Below the pieces are notes generated by a model that had not been told where the DNA came from, made no database searches, and saw only the letters and a program-made list of their open reading frames with translations. This document shows positions 1 to 10,022 of a stretch of 64,000 nucleotides of DNA, one piece after another; the first letter of the stretch is position 1, and every line of letters begins with the position of its first letter. The position numbers were made by a program, and so were the translations under genes. The DNA is from Variovorax sp. JS1663 (lineage in GTDB: Bacteria; Pseudomonadota; Gammaproteobacteria; Burkholderiales; Burkholderiaceae_C): contig NZ_LYMK01000004.1 in the NCBI RefSeq assembly GCF_002157355.1, positions 1 through 64,000 on the forward strand. The letters are read 5' to 3'.

Positions 1-178
1 AACCCCTCCTCATCACGCCCCAGACTCGCCAGCCACCCAAGCCACCAACACCTCACAGCATCGATACCCAAACAACTAACCGCGTCTTCAGCGGAGCCTT
101 CGATTATGACACGGTTTTGAGCCTCTGAGCAAGCAGCCCCAACTATTTTGGTCGCTGGGCCCGTTTGCAGCCGGCCGG
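1..178. other. Left-edge stretch with no recognised gene
   Basis: This stretch lies downstream of the minus-strand queF stop codon. I see no convincing reading frame, tRNA or repeat here. A GC-rich GCCGGCCGGC run at the queF end could form a small hairpin, but no T-tract follows it in the minus direction, so I do not call a terminator. It may be the tail of whatever lies to the left of the window. Confidence 0.5.
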
Positions 179-1036
179 CTACTGCCGCGCCGTCCTGATA
201 TTCGCCGGCAAGGCCTGCGGCCAACTGGTACGAAACGGGTTGATATCCAACCCACCGCGGCGTGTGTAGCGCGCGTAGACGGCCAGCTTGGTCGGCTGGC
301 AGCGCTGCCAGATGTCCTGGAACATGCGCTCGGCACACGGCTCGTGAAATTCGTTGTGGTTGCGAAAGCTCACGATGTAGGCCAGCAACCCAGCCTGGTC
401 GATCTGCGGCCCGCTGTACCGGATCTGAACGCTCCCCCAATCAGGCTGGCCCGTGACGAGGCAGTTGCTCTTGAGCAGCCGGCTGCACAAGGCCTCGCTC
501 ACGGGCGCCTGCGTCGTATCGCTCGACAGCAATTCGGGCGCAGGCAGGTACTGCGTGCACTCGATGTCGAGCCGGTCCAGATCGACGCCATCGAGCTCCT
601 GCACCTGCTCACGGTCGAAGAGATCGGACGCCATCAGCTTCACGCCGATCGCAGCCGATCGGTCAGCGCCGCGCCAGACCGCTTCGCTCAGGTCCGCCCG
701 CAGGCGCTCGCGAACGGCTTCCGCGCTGGCGAAGACAGTGCTGTTGAAGCTGTTGAGGTAGAGCTTGAAGGACTTGCTCTCGATGATGTTGGGCGTCTCG
801 CAGGGGATCGTGAAGTGCGCGATGGCCAGTTGCGGCTTGCCACGGGGATTGAGCCAGCTGAGCTCGAACGCCGTCCAGAGGTCCGCGCCAAAGAACGGCA
901 GCGGATGTGCCGCAATGCCCATGGCCTCGCGCTGCGTGGCACGCGGGATCGGAAACAGAAGGCCGGCGTCATAGCGATCGACATAGGCGGAAGCACGGCC
1001 CAGCTGCGATTGTTCAGGTGTGTTGTCGAGGCTCAT
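179..1036 (-). CDS. queF: NADPH-dependent 7-cyano-7-deazaguanine reductase QueF
   Basis: The predicted 285-residue protein reduces preQ0 to preQ1, the last free-base step of queuosine precursor synthesis for tRNA modification, in the cytoplasm. It is the long, two-domain (E. coli-like) form. The N-terminal half carries [13 protein letters not shown]. The C-terminal half carries [13 protein letters not shown] with the catalytic Cys that forms a thioimide with preQ0, and the family ending [14 protein letters not shown]. The start chosen is the ATG at 1036, because the family begins with an [17 protein letters not shown] sequence; a longer frame exists but is not needed. That ATG overlaps the stop of the upstream hydrolase (ATGA), which suggests translational coupling. 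It is the last gene of a yaaA / oxygenase / hydrolase / queF run. The identification is secure. Confidence 0.96.
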   Translation of the reverse strand: MSLDNTPEQSQLGRASAYVDRYDAGLLFPIPRATQREAMGIAAHPLPFFGADLWTAFELSWLNPRGKPQLAIAHFTIPCETPNIIESKSFKLYLNSFNSTVFASAEAVRERLRADLSEAVWRGADRSAAIGVKLMASDLFDREQVQELDGVDLDRLDIECTQYLPAPELLSSDTTQAPVSEALCSRLLKSNCLVTGQPDWGSVQIRYSGPQIDQAGLLAYIVSFRNHNEFHEPCAERMFQDIWQRCQPTKLAVYARYTRRGGLDINPFRTSWPQALPANIRTARQ

Positions 1037-1926
1037 GCACGTTTCTCGGCGGCTTGCACAAAAGGAATGATGTGTTGCAGCAGGATGTCGCACACCGGCG
1101 GCGGCAGGTCGTGACCCATCCCAGGGACCGACACGAAACGCGCCCCGGGAATGCGGCGCGCCGTGTCCTGGCCGCAGGCGATCGGCACCAGCGGATCGGC
1201 GTCACCGTGCAAGACCAGCGTCGGACTGACAATGCGCGCCAGCAAGGCATGGCGCCCGCTGTCCGCACCGATGGCCAGCATCTGCCGCACGACGCCGCCC
1301 GGCCGGTAGGCGCGGCGCAGGCCACGGGCGATCCGCTCGGTGAGCGCCCGGTCATCCTGCGGATAAGCCGGGCTGGCAATCAAGCGCACGACACCCAGGC
1401 TGTGCGCGACGAGCGCGGCCTCGGTCCGGCTGGCCGGACGCCGCATCAGCGCGGCCGCCACGTCGGCGCGCGGCCCCGGCAGGTGGCGCGCGCCACTCGA
1501 GCTCATGATGCTGACCAGGCTGGCAATGCGCTGGGGCGCAGCGGCGGCGACGCGCTGCGCGATCATGCCGCCCATGGATGCGCCGACCACATGGGCGCGC
1601 CGGATGCCCAAGGCGTCGAGCACGCCGAGCGCATCGTCGGCCATGTCCTGCAGCGAATAGGCAGAGCGCACGGGGAGGCCAATGCGATGCCGCACGCTCT
1701 GCCAGAGCAGGTTGCCGGCACCGACCTCGTCGAAGCCCTGGCTCAACCCGATGTCGCGGTTGTCGTGGCGCACCACACGGAAGCCGGCGTCGACCAATGT
1801 CCGCACGAACTCGTCCGGCCAGGCGATCAGCTGCATGCCCAGTCCCATGATCAGCAAGACCACCGGCCGGCCTTCGCCGCCGCTGTCCTCGACCTCGATC
1901 TGGATGCCGTTGGCCGTCAGCTTCAT
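1033..1926 (-). CDS. Alpha/beta hydrolase
   Basis: This 297-residue protein has an alpha/beta-hydrolase fold. The oxyanion-side LLIMGLGM is near residue 25, the nucleophile elbow is GASMGG (Ser117), the acid is in HGDADP (Asp242 or Asp244), and the His is in PGMGHD (His272). There is no signal peptide, so it should be a cytosolic esterase, lipase-like or related hydrolase. The DNRDIGLS motif is frequent in a bacterial hydrolase subgroup of undefined substrate. Its stop overlaps the queF start by four bases and the oxygenase gene ends 34 bases upstream, so it is probably co-transcribed, but this gives no clear substrate. Family is sure; reaction is not. Confidence 0.88.
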   Translation of the reverse strand: MKLTANGIQIEVEDSGGEGRPVVLLIMGLGMQLIAWPDEFVRTLVDAGFRVVRHDNRDIGLSQGFDEVGAGNLLWQSVRHRIGLPVRSAYSLQDMADDALGVLDALGIRRAHVVGASMGGMIAQRVAAAAPQRIASLVSIMSSSGARHLPGPRADVAAALMRRPASRTEAALVAHSLGVVRLIASPAYPQDDRALTERIARGLRRAYRPGGVVRQMLAIGADSGRHALLARIVSPTLVLHGDADPLVPIACGQDTARRIPGARFVSVPGMGHDLPPPVCDILLQHIIPFVQAAEKRA

Positions 1927-1960
1927 GGCGCGAGCGCCCCACCGGGAACTCGCACGCGAG

Positions 1961-2809
1961 CTAAGTGAATTCGCGTTCGCGCAGCCATTTGGTCGCCACC
2001 CATTTCTCTCCCATCAGCACAGGGGCGCCGCCGTGCAGGGTGCGCGTCGCGGGATCCGGCCGCTCGTAGCTGAAGAAAACGCCGGTCCCACGCTTGGGCG
2101 CAACCTCGAGGCCGACATCAGGGAACGTCGTGGCGCCGCCCTGCTCCGGCTCCTGCAGGTACATCACCAACGTCGCCACGCGCTGCCCGCCACGGCGCAG
2201 GATCGTCGGCGTGCCGGGCTCGGCCGGATCGAAATAGTCGTAGTGCGGCCGGTACTGGGCACCGGGCGAGTAGCGCAGGATCTGCAGGCCCTCGCCGAAT
2301 TCCAGCGGCCAGCGCAGCAGCGTCGCGATGCGCTGCTCCACGCGCGCGACGACGGCGTTTTCGCCGCGCTCGAAGAACATGCCGTCGCTCGTGCGATCCA
2401 CATTTAGCGCCTCGCCGCCGGTCTTCGTCTCGACGGTGAGCGAGCGCGCGAGCCGCTGGCGCGCGCCCAGGATCAGACCCTCGCATTCCTCTTCGGACAG
2501 CAGGTCCCCGAACACGACGACCCGTGGATGGACCATCGTCTGCAGCACTTGAACCCGGCGGTCGCCCGCATCGATGTAGAGCGGCGCGCTCGAGAGATCC
2601 GGCCCCGGCATGGCCGTGCGCGCGGGAGGAGCGGCGGCCACGGGGGAGGCGACCAGCGCAGGCTCGAACTCGGCCAGCGCCTTCTCGGCAACATCGGCGT
2701 GCCAGCCGGCATCGCGCATCGAGGCCCGCAGGCTGGGAATGGAATGCCCGGCCGCGAGCTGGGTGACGATCCACTCGCGAAGTTCGGGACTGATGGCTTG
2801 ACCCGTCAC
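1961..2809 (-). CDS. 2OG-Fe(II) oxygenase, prolyl 4-hydroxylase-like
   Basis: The 282-residue protein has an N-terminal helical segment (about 1-55), an Ala/Pro-rich linker, and a C-terminal 2-oxoglutarate/Fe(II) dioxygenase domain of the prolyl-4-hydroxylase alpha type. Iron ligands are visible as HYD (His189, Asp191) and His259 in TLHGG; Lys269 in GEKWVATKW should bind 2-oxoglutarate. The start is a GTG at 2809 preceded by AAGGAAAG; it overlaps the yaaA stop as GTGA. A much longer open frame runs upstream through yaaA but is a shadow. The substrate is unknown; bacterial members act on proteins or small molecules. Co-transcription with yaaA suggests a link to oxidative or iron stress, which is inference only. 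Confidence 0.9.
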   Translation of the reverse strand: MTGQAISPELREWIVTQLAAGHSIPSLRASMRDAGWHADVAEKALAEFEPALVASPVAAAPPARTAMPGPDLSSAPLYIDAGDRRVQVLQTMVHPRVVVFGDLLSEEECEGLILGARQRLARSLTVETKTGGEALNVDRTSDGMFFERGENAVVARVEQRIATLLRWPLEFGEGLQILRYSPGAQYRPHYDYFDPAEPGTPTILRRGGQRVATLVMYLQEPEQGGATTFPDVGLEVAPKRGTGVFFSYERPDPATRTLHGGAPVLMGEKWVATKWLREREFT

Positions 2810-3591
2810 GCTGCTTTCCTTCGGAATACGAAACGCTCCGGCGCCGATGCCTGCGCGTCGAAGACGTAACCCTCGAGATCGAACCTCTCCAGCGCCCTGG
2901 GCGTGGAGGCCCTGTGCACCACGGCCCAGCGCACCATCAGGCCGCGGGCACGCTTGGCGAAGAAACTGATGACTTTGTACTTGCCATTCTTCCATTCCTC
3001 GAAGACGCATTCGACCACGCGGGCTTTCAGCGCCTTGAGGTCGACCGACCGGAAGTACTCCTGCGAGGCCAGGTTGATCACCACCGGCGTGCGGTCTGCC
3101 GCCAGGCGCTCGTTCAGGTAGTCGGCGATGCGCGAGTTCCAGAAGGCGTAGAGATCCTTGCCATGCCGGTTGGCCAGTTGCGTACCCATCTCGAGCCGGT
3201 AGGGCTGGAGCCGATCCAGCGGACGCAGCACGCCGTAGAGGCCGCTGAGAATGCAGACATGCTCCTGCGCCCAACCCAGTTGGGCCGCGCTCAGCGTCTT
3301 CGCGTCGAGCCCGCCATAGACGTCTCCATTGAAGGCCAGCGCCGCCTGCCTGGCATTCGCGGCCGTGCTCCTGGGCGCCCAGGCCGCATAGCGCGCAACG
3401 TTGAGCGACGACAGCCTCTCGGACAGCTGCATGAGCGCGGCGATGTCCTGCGGCGACTTCTGTCGCAAGATCTTGATCAGCTCGGCCGCTGGACCGCGGG
3501 GTCCTTCGAAGTGCGGCTGGGTGGCAGGGAGGGTGTCGGGCACGGGGGTTTCGTAGTCGAGGGACTTGGCCGGGGAAAGCAGAAACAGCAT
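2806..3591 (-). CDS. yaaA: Peroxide stress protein YaaA (DUF328)
   Basis: The 261-residue protein matches the YaaA/DUF328 family over its whole length: an N-terminal FLLSPAKSLDYE, a central SGLYGVLRPLDRLQPYRLEM, and a Lys/Arg-rich C-terminal part including FFAKRARGLM. In E. coli YaaA limits intracellular iron and DNA damage during hydrogen peroxide stress and binds DNA. The ATG at 3591 is chosen because the family starts with ML(F)LLSPAK; a ten-residue longer frame is unlikely. It heads the minus-strand operon with the 2OG oxygenase, hydrolase and queF. It is divergent from the secreted metallo-beta-lactamase-fold gene, with 93 bases between the two starts. Confidence 0.95.
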   Translation of the reverse strand: MLFLLSPAKSLDYETPVPDTLPATQPHFEGPRGPAAELIKILRQKSPQDIAALMQLSERLSSLNVARYAAWAPRSTAANARQAALAFNGDVYGGLDAKTLSAAQLGWAQEHVCILSGLYGVLRPLDRLQPYRLEMGTQLANRHGKDLYAFWNSRIADYLNERLAADRTPVVINLASQEYFRSVDLKALKARVVECVFEEWKNGKYKVISFFAKRARGLMVRWAVVHRASTPRALERFDLEGYVFDAQASAPERFVFRRKAA

Positions 3592-3684
3592 CCGCGAATT
3601 ATCGGCGGCGGCGCAACGCACAGGCAGGAAGGGGTATAGAGTCCGCGCTGCATTTCAACCCACTCGCCCTGCAGGAGATCCCAG

Positions 3685-4662
3685 ATGATGGTTGCCTCGT
3701 CGCCGCGAACCCGCGCCTTCTTTCTTGCCGCCGCCTGTGCGCTGGCTGCCTGGAGCATGCCGACCCCGACGCAAGCGGCGGCCCCTTTCGCCAAGGAGGT
3801 GGCTCCCGGCTACTACCGCATCATGGTGGGTGACTTCGAGGTCACGGCCCTGTCGGACGGCACGGTCGCGCTGCCGGTGGACCAGTTGCTGACCCGCACT
3901 ACGCCCACCCAGGTGAAGAAGACGCTGGCACGTTCCTATCTCCAGAGCCCGCTCGAAACCTCGGTCAACGGCTACCTGGTCAACACGGGCGAGAAGCTCG
4001 TGCTGATCGACACCGGCGCCGCCGGCCTCTTCGGCCCCACGCTGGGCCGGCTCGCCGCCAACCTCAAGGCGGCCGGCTACCAGCCCGAACAGGTAGACGA
4101 GGTGTACATCACGCACATGCACCCCGACCACGTGGGTGGCCTGCTGGCGGACGGCAAGCCAGCCTTTCCCAACGCGATCGTGCGGGCCGACAAGCACGAC
4201 GCCGATTTCTGGCTGAGCCAGGCCAACATGGACAAGGCGCCTGCAGATTCGAAGGGCTTCTTCCAGGGTGCGATGGCCGCGCTGAATCCCTACGTCGCGG
4301 CCGGCCGCTTCAAGCCCTTCGACGGCGACACCGAACTGTTGCCCGGCGTGAAGGCACGGGCGGCGCGAGGTCACACGGCAGGCCACAGCATCTACTTCAT
4401 CGAAAGCAAGGGACAGAAGATGGCGTTCTGGGGCGACCTGATGCATGTGGCCGCGGTCCAGTTCGAGAACCCCTCCATCACCATCCAGTTCGACACGGAC
4501 TCCAAGGCGGCTGCCGTGCAGCGCCGCAAGGCCTACACCGAAGCTGCCGCGCAGGGCTACCTGGTTGCCGGCGCGCACATTTCCTTCCCCGGCATCGGCC
4601 GGCTGCGCGCCCAGGGCAATGGCTACGTCTGGCTCCCGGTGAACTACGCCCCCGGCCGCTGA
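3685..4662 (+). CDS. Secreted metallo-beta-lactamase-fold hydrolase
   Basis: The 325-residue precursor has a Sec signal peptide (about 1-31, cleavage near TQA-AA). The MBL domain carries HMHPDH (residues 144-149), a downstream metal His in GHTAGH (229-234), Asp251 in WGDLMH, and a C-terminal AGAHISFPG. This pattern fits the periplasmic MBL group that includes lactonase- and arylsulfatase-like enzymes rather than a true beta-lactamase. Substrate cannot be told from sequence. Two consecutive ATG codons (3685, 3688) are possible starts. A terminator-like hairpin follows at 4715-4739, before valS. Confidence 0.9.
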   Translation: MMVASSPRTRAFFLAAACALAAWSMPTPTQAAAPFAKEVAPGYYRIMVGDFEVTALSDGTVALPVDQLLTRTTPTQVKKTLARSYLQSPLETSVNGYLVNTGEKLVLIDTGAAGLFGPTLGRLAANLKAAGYQPEQVDEVYITHMHPDHVGGLLADGKPAFPNAIVRADKHDADFWLSQANMDKAPADSKGFFQGAMAALNPYVAAGRFKPFDGDTELLPGVKARAARGHTAGHSIYFIESKGQKMAFWGDLMHVAAVQFENPSITIQFDTDSKAAAVQRRKAYTEAAAQGYLVAGAHISFPGIGRLRAQGNGYVWLPVNYAPGR

Positions 4663-4714
4663 ACGCGGCACCAGCCGCACTCGAATAAAATCCGAGGCTT
4701 CCCCACCCTTCGAG

Positions 4715-4739
4715 ACGGCATCCTGCGGGATGCCGTTTT
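4715..4739 (+). terminator. Intrinsic-terminator-like hairpin before valS
   Basis: A perfect 9 bp stem (ACGGCATCC / GGATGCCGT) with a TGCG loop is followed by TTTTC and then GTCTTT. It could end the MBL-fold transcript. It lies only 24 bases before the valS start codon, so it could also act as a structured leader or attenuator for valS. The T-tract is short, so its efficiency is uncertain. Confidence 0.6.
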
Positions 4740-4762
4740 CGTCTTTGCACCGCCCGCACGCC

Positions 4763-7669
4763 ATGAGCGACACCTTGTCCCAACCCGGCCTCCAGAGCCT
4801 GTCCAAGTCCTTCGAACCCGCCGCCCTCGAGGCGCACTGGGGTCCCGAGTGGGAGCGGCGCGGCTACGCGCTAGCGGGCTTCCGCGGCACGGGCGCGCCG
4901 AAGGCGGATGCGCCCTCGTTCGCGATCCAGCTGCCGCCGCCCAACGTGACCGGCACCCTGCACATGGGCCATGCGTTCAACCAGACGATCATGGACAGCC
5001 TCACGCGCTACCACCGCATGAAGGGCGACAACACGCTGTGGGTGCCGGGCACGGACCATGCCGGCATCGCGACCCAGATCGTGGTCGAGCGCCAGCTGCA
5101 GGAGCAGAAGATCAGCCGCCACGACCTGGGCCGCAAGAACTTCGTCGCGCGCGTGTGGGAGTGGAAGCAGAAGTCGGGCAACACCATCACCAACCAGATG
5201 CGCCGCATGGGCGACACCGTGGACTGGAGCCGCGAGTACTTCACGATGGACGAAAAGCTCTCGACCGTCGTCACCGACACCTTCGTTCGCCTCTATGAAG
5301 AAGGCCTGATCTACCGCGGCAAGCGGCTCGTCAACTGGGACCCGGTGCTGAAGACTGCCGTGAGCGACCTGGAAGTGGAGAGCGAAGAGGAGGAAGGCTT
5401 CCTCTGGCACATCGCCTACCCGCTCGACGATGGCTCGGGCGCGCTCACGGTCGCCACCACACGGCCTGAGACCATGCTGGGCGACGTCGCCGTGATGGTT
5501 CACCCCGAGGACGAGCGCTACAAGGCGCTGATCGGCCGCCAGGTGAAGCTCCCGCTGGTCGACCGCCTGATCCCGGTGATCGCCGACGACTACGTCGACA
5601 AGGAGTTCGGCACCGGCGTGGTCAAGGTGACGCCGGCGCATGACCACAACGACTATGCGGTGGGCCTGCGCCACCAGTTGCCCATCATCGGCGTGCTGAC
5701 GCTGGACGCTGCCATCAACGACAACGCCCCCGAGAAATACCGGGGCCTCGACCGCTTCGAGGCGCGCAAGGCGGTGGTGGCCGACCTCCAGGCGCTGGGA
5801 CTGCTCGTCGAGACCAAGAAGCACAAGCTCATGGTGCCGCGCTGCGCCCGCACCGGCGCCGTGGTCGAGCCGATGCTGACCGACCAGTGGTTCGTCGCCA
5901 TGACCAAGCCCGACGCGAAGGGCCAGTCGATCGCCCAGAAGGCCATCGATGCTGTGCGCTCGGGCGAGGTGCGCTTCGTGCCCGAGAACTGGGTCAACAC
6001 CTACAACCACTGGATGGAGAACATCCAGGACTGGACCATCTCTCGCCAGCTCTGGTGGGGCCATCAGATCCCGGCCTGGTACGACGCCGAAGGCAAGGTG
6101 TACGTCGCCCGCAGCGAAGCCGAGGCGCAGGCCCAGGCACCGGGCAAGAAGCTCACGCGCGACGAGGACGTGCTCGACACCTGGTATTCCTCGGCGCTGG
6201 TGCCCTTCTCCTCGCTGGGATGGCCCGAACACACGCAGGACTACGACCTCTACCTGCCGTCCACCGTCCTGGTCACCGGCTACGACATCATCTTCTTCTG
6301 GGTCGCCCGGATGATCATGATGACCAAGCATTTCACCGGCCGGGTGCCATTCGGGCACGTCTACATCCACGGCCTGGTGCGTGACTCGCATGGCCACAAA
6401 ATGAGCAAGTCGGAAGGCAACGTGCTCGACCCGGTGGACCTGATCGACGGCATCGCCCTGCCCGAACTGCTGGACAAGCGCACCCAGGGCCTGCGCCGCC
6501 CCGAGACGGCGCCGACCGTGCGCAAGAACACGCAGAAGGAATTCCCGGACGGCATTCCGGCCTTCGGCGCCGACGCGCTGCGCTTCACCTTCGCCTCGCT
6601 CGCCTCCCTGGGTCGCAACATCAACTTCGACGCCAAGCGCTGCGAGGGCTATCGCAACTTCTGCAACAAGCTGTGGAACGCCACGCGCTTCGTGCTGATG
6701 AACTGCGAAGGCCAGGACTGCGGCCTGCGCGAGCACACCAAGGAAGAGTGCGCACCCGCTCGCACAGACAGTGCGAGCGGCCTCACCATTCCCGCGGGGC
6801 CGGCACACGGCTACCTGAAGTTCAGCCAGGCCGACCGCTGGATCGCCTCGCAGCTGCAGCGCGTCGAAGCCGAGGTGGCCAAGGGCTTCGAGGAATACCG
6901 GCTGGACAACGTGGCCAACGCCATCTATCAGTTCGCTTGGGACGAGTTCTGCGACTGGTATCTCGAGATCGCCAAGGTCCAGATCCAGCAGGGCGAGGAT
7001 GCACAGCGGCGCGCCACCCGCCGTACGCTGATCCGCACGCTCGAGGCGCTGCTGCGCCTGGCGCATCCGCTCATCCCCTTCATCACGGAAGAGCTCTGGC
7101 AGAAGGTCGCCCCGGTGGCCGGCCGCGGCGGCGAGTCGGTGATGGTCGCGCCCTATCCGCAGAGCCAGCCCGGGAAGATCGACGAAGCGGCAGAGGCGCA
7201 CGTGGCGCGGGTCAAGCAGCTCGTGGACGCCTGCCGCACGCTGCGCGGGGAGATGAACGTCTCGCCGGCCATGCGGCTGCCGCTCTACGTGGTGGCTGAC
7301 ACGGCCGCCAGCGGCGCCTTCGTGCACGAGGCCGCGCCGGTGCTGCAGGCGCTGGCGAAGCTCAAGGAAGTGAAAGTCTTCGACGACGAGGCGTCCTGGT
7401 CTGCTGCGGCCGAGGCCGCGCCGGTGGCGGTGGTGGGCGACGTGCGCCTGTGCCTGCACATGGAAATCGACAAGGCCGCGGAAAAAGCCCGCATCGGCAA
7501 GGAGGTGGCACGCATCGAAGGCGAGATCGCCAAGGTCAACGCCAAACTCGGCAACGAGGCCTTCGTCGCCAAGGCGCCGGCCGCGGTGATCGAGCAGGAG
7601 CGCAAGCGCCTGGCAGACTTCAGCGCCACCCTGGAGCGGCTGCGCGACCAGCTTGTGCGCCTCGGCTGA
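4763..7669 (+). CDS. valS: Valine--tRNA ligase
   Basis: The 968-residue class I synthetase charges tRNA-Val with valine. HIGH signature HMGH lies at residues 67-70 in [13 protein letters not shown], and KMSKS at 546-550. The editing (CP1) region lies between them, followed by the anticodon-binding domain, and the C-terminal about 70 residues form the coiled coil typical of ValRS ([16 protein letters not shown]). Length is close to the usual 950. A segment around residues 650-680, rich in charged residues and Gly/Pro, follows NCEGQDCGL and looks like a lineage insertion. The ATG at 4763 is chosen; an upstream in-frame ATG at 4730 lies inside the hairpin just described. Confidence 0.97.
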   Translation: MSDTLSQPGLQSLSKSFEPAALEAHWGPEWERRGYALAGFRGTGAPKADAPSFAIQLPPPNVTGTLHMGHAFNQTIMDSLTRYHRMKGDNTLWVPGTDHAGIATQIVVERQLQEQKISRHDLGRKNFVARVWEWKQKSGNTITNQMRRMGDTVDWSREYFTMDEKLSTVVTDTFVRLYEEGLIYRGKRLVNWDPVLKTAVSDLEVESEEEEGFLWHIAYPLDDGSGALTVATTRPETMLGDVAVMVHPEDERYKALIGRQVKLPLVDRLIPVIADDYVDKEFGTGVVKVTPAHDHNDYAVGLRHQLPIIGVLTLDAAINDNAPEKYRGLDRFEARKAVVADLQALGLLVETKKHKLMVPRCARTGAVVEPMLTDQWFVAMTKPDAKGQSIAQKAIDAVRSGEVRFVPENWVNTYNHWMENIQDWTISRQLWWGHQIPAWYDAEGKVYVARSEAEAQAQAPGKKLTRDEDVLDTWYSSALVPFSSLGWPEHTQDYDLYLPSTVLVTGYDIIFFWVARMIMMTKHFTGRVPFGHVYIHGLVRDSHGHKMSKSEGNVLDPVDLIDGIALPELLDKRTQGLRRPETAPTVRKNTQKEFPDGIPAFGADALRFTFASLASLGRNINFDAKRCEGYRNFCNKLWNATRFVLMNCEGQDCGLREHTKEECAPARTDSASGLTIPAGPAHGYLKFSQADRWIASQLQRVEAEVAKGFEEYRLDNVANAIYQFAWDEFCDWYLEIAKVQIQQGEDAQRRATRRTLIRTLEALLRLAHPLIPFITEELWQKVAPVAGRGGESVMVAPYPQSQPGKIDEAAEAHVARVKQLVDACRTLRGEMNVSPAMRLPLYVVADTAASGAFVHEAAPVLQALAKLKEVKVFDDEASWSAAAEAAPVAVVGDVRLCLHMEIDKAAEKARIGKEVARIEGEIAKVNAKLGNEAFVAKAPAAVIEQERKRLADFSATLERLRDQLVRLG

Positions 7670-7706
7670 CACTGCCCGGCGGCGGAGAGCTTTAGTATTC
7701 GGGTTC

Positions 7707-7723
7707 GGCGCGCAAAGCGCGCC
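7707..7723 (+). other. GC hairpin in the galU leader
   Basis: GGCGCGC-AAA-GCGCGCC is a perfect 7 bp stem with a 3-base loop between valS and galU. No T-tract follows, so it is not a canonical intrinsic terminator. It may stabilise the valS 3' end or simply be part of the galU leader. Confidence 0.4.
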
Positions 7724-7765
7724 AGCCCGTTCCGATTCATCCCTTCCGACCAGAAGCCCAAGCCC

Positions 7766-8656
7766 ATGTCCACTTCTCCCAAGCGCATCCGCAAGGCCGT
7801 GTTCCCTGTCGCCGGCTTCGGCACCCGTTTCCTGCCGGCCACCAAGGCCCAGCCCAAGGAGATGCTGCCGGTGGTGGACAAGCCGCTGATCCAGTACGCC
7901 GTCGAGGAGGCCTATGCAGCCGGCATCCGCGACATGATCTTCGTCACGGGCCGCAACAAGCGCGCCATCGAGGACCACTACGACACCGCCTACGAGCTGG
8001 AGAGCCAGCTCGAGGCCAGCAACAAGCTGGAGCTGCTGAACATCGCGCGCTCGGTGATGCCGGACGACATGACCTGCTCCTACGTGCGCCAGCCCCGCAT
8101 GCTGGGCCTGGGCCATGCAGTACTCTGCGCCGAGCACCTCGTCGGCGACGAGCCCTTCGCCGTGCTGCTGGCCGATGACCTGATGGTCGGTCCGGACAAC
8201 GGCGAGCCAGTGCTCGCACAGATGGTCCGTGCCTTCGCCCGCCTCGGCGGCTCGCTGCTGGCGGTGCAGGAAGTGCCGCTGGAGCACGTCAAGCGCTACG
8301 GCATCGTGGCCGGCGAGGCCCTCGAGGAAGGCCTGGTCAAGGTCAACCGCATGGTCGAGAAGCCCAAGCCCGAGGACGCGCCCTCGCGCCTCGGCGTCGC
8401 GGGCCGCTACATCCTGACGCCGGGCGTGTTCAACGAGATCCGCAACCAGCCCAAGGGTGCCGGCGGCGAGATCCAGCTGACCGACGGCATCGCCGCGCTG
8501 ATGAAGAAGGAATCCGTCTACGCCTACGCCTACCAGGGCGTGCGCTACGACTGCGGCAGCAAGGAAGGCTTCCTGCAGGCCAGCGTCGAGCTGGCGCTGG
8601 CGCACCCGGAGGTGGGCGCCCAGTTCCGCGCTTATCTCAAGACCCTGGAACTCTGA
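7766..8656 (+). CDS. galU: UTP--glucose-1-phosphate uridylyltransferase
   Basis: The 296-residue enzyme makes UDP-glucose from UTP and glucose-1-phosphate for LPS, exopolysaccharide and trehalose or glucan synthesis. The nucleotide-binding signature [19 protein letters not shown] is near residue 15, and the sugar-binding and magnesium-binding part includes LLADDLMVG. The C-terminal [12 protein letters not shown] is typical of GalU. The start is the ATG at 7766. Its 3' end overlaps the convergent SGNH hydrolase gene by 20 bases, so the two transcripts must be complementary at their ends. Identification is secure. Confidence 0.97.
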   Translation: MSTSPKRIRKAVFPVAGFGTRFLPATKAQPKEMLPVVDKPLIQYAVEEAYAAGIRDMIFVTGRNKRAIEDHYDTAYELESQLEASNKLELLNIARSVMPDDMTCSYVRQPRMLGLGHAVLCAEHLVGDEPFAVLLADDLMVGPDNGEPVLAQMVRAFARLGGSLLAVQEVPLEHVKRYGIVAGEALEEGLVKVNRMVEKPKPEDAPSRLGVAGRYILTPGVFNEIRNQPKGAGGEIQLTDGIAALMKKESVYAYAYQGVRYDCGSKEGFLQASVELALAHPEVGAQFRAYLKTLEL

Positions 8657-9755
8657 CCGGCACGGCCGCTACCAGCGGCTCGACAAAGCGCACCAGCTCC
8701 TCGTCGCTGATCGGCGTGAGCGGCAGGTCGAAGGCTTCGCGCAGACGCGCCACCAGCGCCTGCGCCCACAGCGCGTTCCACACCAGCCCCGGATGCCGGT
8801 CCGCCAGGACCGCGTTGCGGGGATCGTCGCCGATGGTGTTGGTCACGCGGAGCGTGGGACCGAGCTCGACCGTCCTGTAGTCCGGCTTGCCATTGGCATC
8901 GCGCGAGCCCCAATGGGACCGGAACCAGGCCAGGTCGTCGAAGTAGGCGACGCGGGGATCGCCCTCGGCCAGGCGCCGGATCGCGGCGTTGAAGCCATCC
9001 AGCGCGGTCCGGATGTTGCGAATCTCGGCCGCGGACTGCCAGCGCTCGAAGTTGGCGGGGTCGTCCGCCTCGTTGCCGATGCCGGCCAGCAGGATCCGCG
9101 TGGAAGGATGCGCCCTGCGGATCAGCGCCACCGCCGAACCGATCTCGCCCGCGCAGTAGGACGTCACCTCGCGCAGCTGTGGCGCAGCGGGATCGCTGGC
9201 CTGCAGATCCATCAGCCCGGCCCAATTGTTGAGCCCGATGCGGATCACCACCACGCCACGTGTCCAGCGCTCGGGGTCCTCGTTCATCAGCGCGACCAGG
9301 CGCGGCGCCTGGCGGAAGCGCCCGCCCATCAGGTTCTTGCAGGCCGCGCCGGAATTGGCGAAGTTGTAGAGGTAGTCCTCCTTCCGCGGCGCGCGGCCGC
9401 CCCGCAGGCCCATCCATTCACGTGCCAGCGCCACCACGCCGGGGCGCCCCCAGCGCACCCAGGGGCCAGGGTCCAGTTGCTGGCCACGCAGCCGGGCCAG
9501 CACTTCGGTCCACTGGAAGGTGCGCGAACGCAAGGGGCCGCCGCGCTCGATGGTGTCGGCGGGAAACCAGGCATGGTCCTGGTAGGCGTGGCTGTTGGAA
9601 TCGCCCAGCACCGCCAGCGGAATCGCGCCGGACGCCGCGGCACCGGAAGGGGAAATGTCGTTCGGCATGCCGTCGCTCCACAGGCCCAGCGTGAGCGCGC
9701 CCGCCGCCACGACCAGCGCCAGGGCCCCTGCGGCAAGGCGGGCGCTGCGCTTCAC
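8637..9755 (-). CDS. SGNH/GDSL-type hydrolase, membrane-anchored or secreted
   Basis: The 372-residue protein starts with a hydrophobic segment (about residues 7-27) that acts as a signal anchor or signal peptide. The catalytic block I follows as [12 protein letters not shown] (Ser in GDSN, about residue 53). A later GLNNWAGL resembles the Asn block and ADRHPG the Asp/His block, consistent with the SGNH esterase/acyltransferase fold; the target could be a cell-surface polymer or sugar. The GTG at 9755 is chosen; the extra upstream frame is a shadow of tusA. It is last in the cysM-Nudix-tusA run, 10 bases after tusA. Its end overlaps galU convergently. Confidence 0.8.
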   Translation of the reverse strand: MKRSARLAAGALALVVAAGALTLGLWSDGMPNDISPSGAAASGAIPLAVLGDSNSHAYQDHAWFPADTIERGGPLRSRTFQWTEVLARLRGQQLDPGPWVRWGRPGVVALAREWMGLRGGRAPRKEDYLYNFANSGAACKNLMGGRFRQAPRLVALMNEDPERWTRGVVVIRIGLNNWAGLMDLQASDPAAPQLREVTSYCAGEIGSAVALIRRAHPSTRILLAGIGNEADDPANFERWQSAAEIRNIRTALDGFNAAIRRLAEGDPRVAYFDDLAWFRSHWGSRDANGKPDYRTVELGPTLRVTNTIGDDPRNAVLADRHPGLVWNALWAQALVARLREAFDLPLTPISDEELVRFVEPLVAAVPVRVPGS

Positions 9756-9765
9756 GGCGGCACCG

Positions 9766-9993
9766 TCAGCGGCGGCGCAGGACGTGGATGAAGTCGTCGC
9801 CCACCGTCTGCTGCTCGACCAGGTCGTTGCCGGTCTGGCGTGCAAAGGCCTGGAAGTCGCGCACCGAGCCCGGGTCGGTGGACACCACCTTGAGCAGTTG
9901 CCCGCTCTGCATCTCGTTGAGCAACTTCTTGGCCTTCAGGATGGGCAGCGGACAGTTGAGTCCGCGCGTGTCGATTTCTTTGTGGATGTCCAT
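9766..9993 (-). CDS. TusA/SirA-family sulfurtransferase
   Basis: This 75-residue protein is a full TusA-family domain. The hallmark CPxP motif is present as RGLNCPLPILKAKK with the sulfur-carrying Cys14, followed by VSTDPGSVRDF and the C-terminal beta strand. TusA-like proteins pass persulfide sulfur, for example for tRNA 2-thiouridine or molybdenum cofactor synthesis. The gene lies in a run with cysM (cysteine synthesis), which fits a sulfur role, but I cannot say that it is the true TusA rather than a paralogue. The ATG is at 9993. Confidence 0.92.
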   Translation of the reverse strand: MDIHKEIDTRGLNCPLPILKAKKLLNEMQSGQLLKVVSTDPGSVRDFQAFARQTGNDLVEQQTVGDDFIHVLRRR

Positions 9994-10022
9994 CGGTGTT
10001 CCTTGTGCCGGCTCCGCTGATT

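Noticed and set aside
1..336. Short minus-strand frame at 88-336 as a gene
   Set aside because: It overlaps the end of queF on the same strand in another frame, with Arg/Ser-rich composition and no RBS.
4871..8605. A 1244-codon open frame on the minus strand across valS and galU
   Set aside because: It is antisense to two certain genes and its protein is His/Asp/Val-rich low complexity with no domain. Such long mirror frames are usual in GC-rich DNA.
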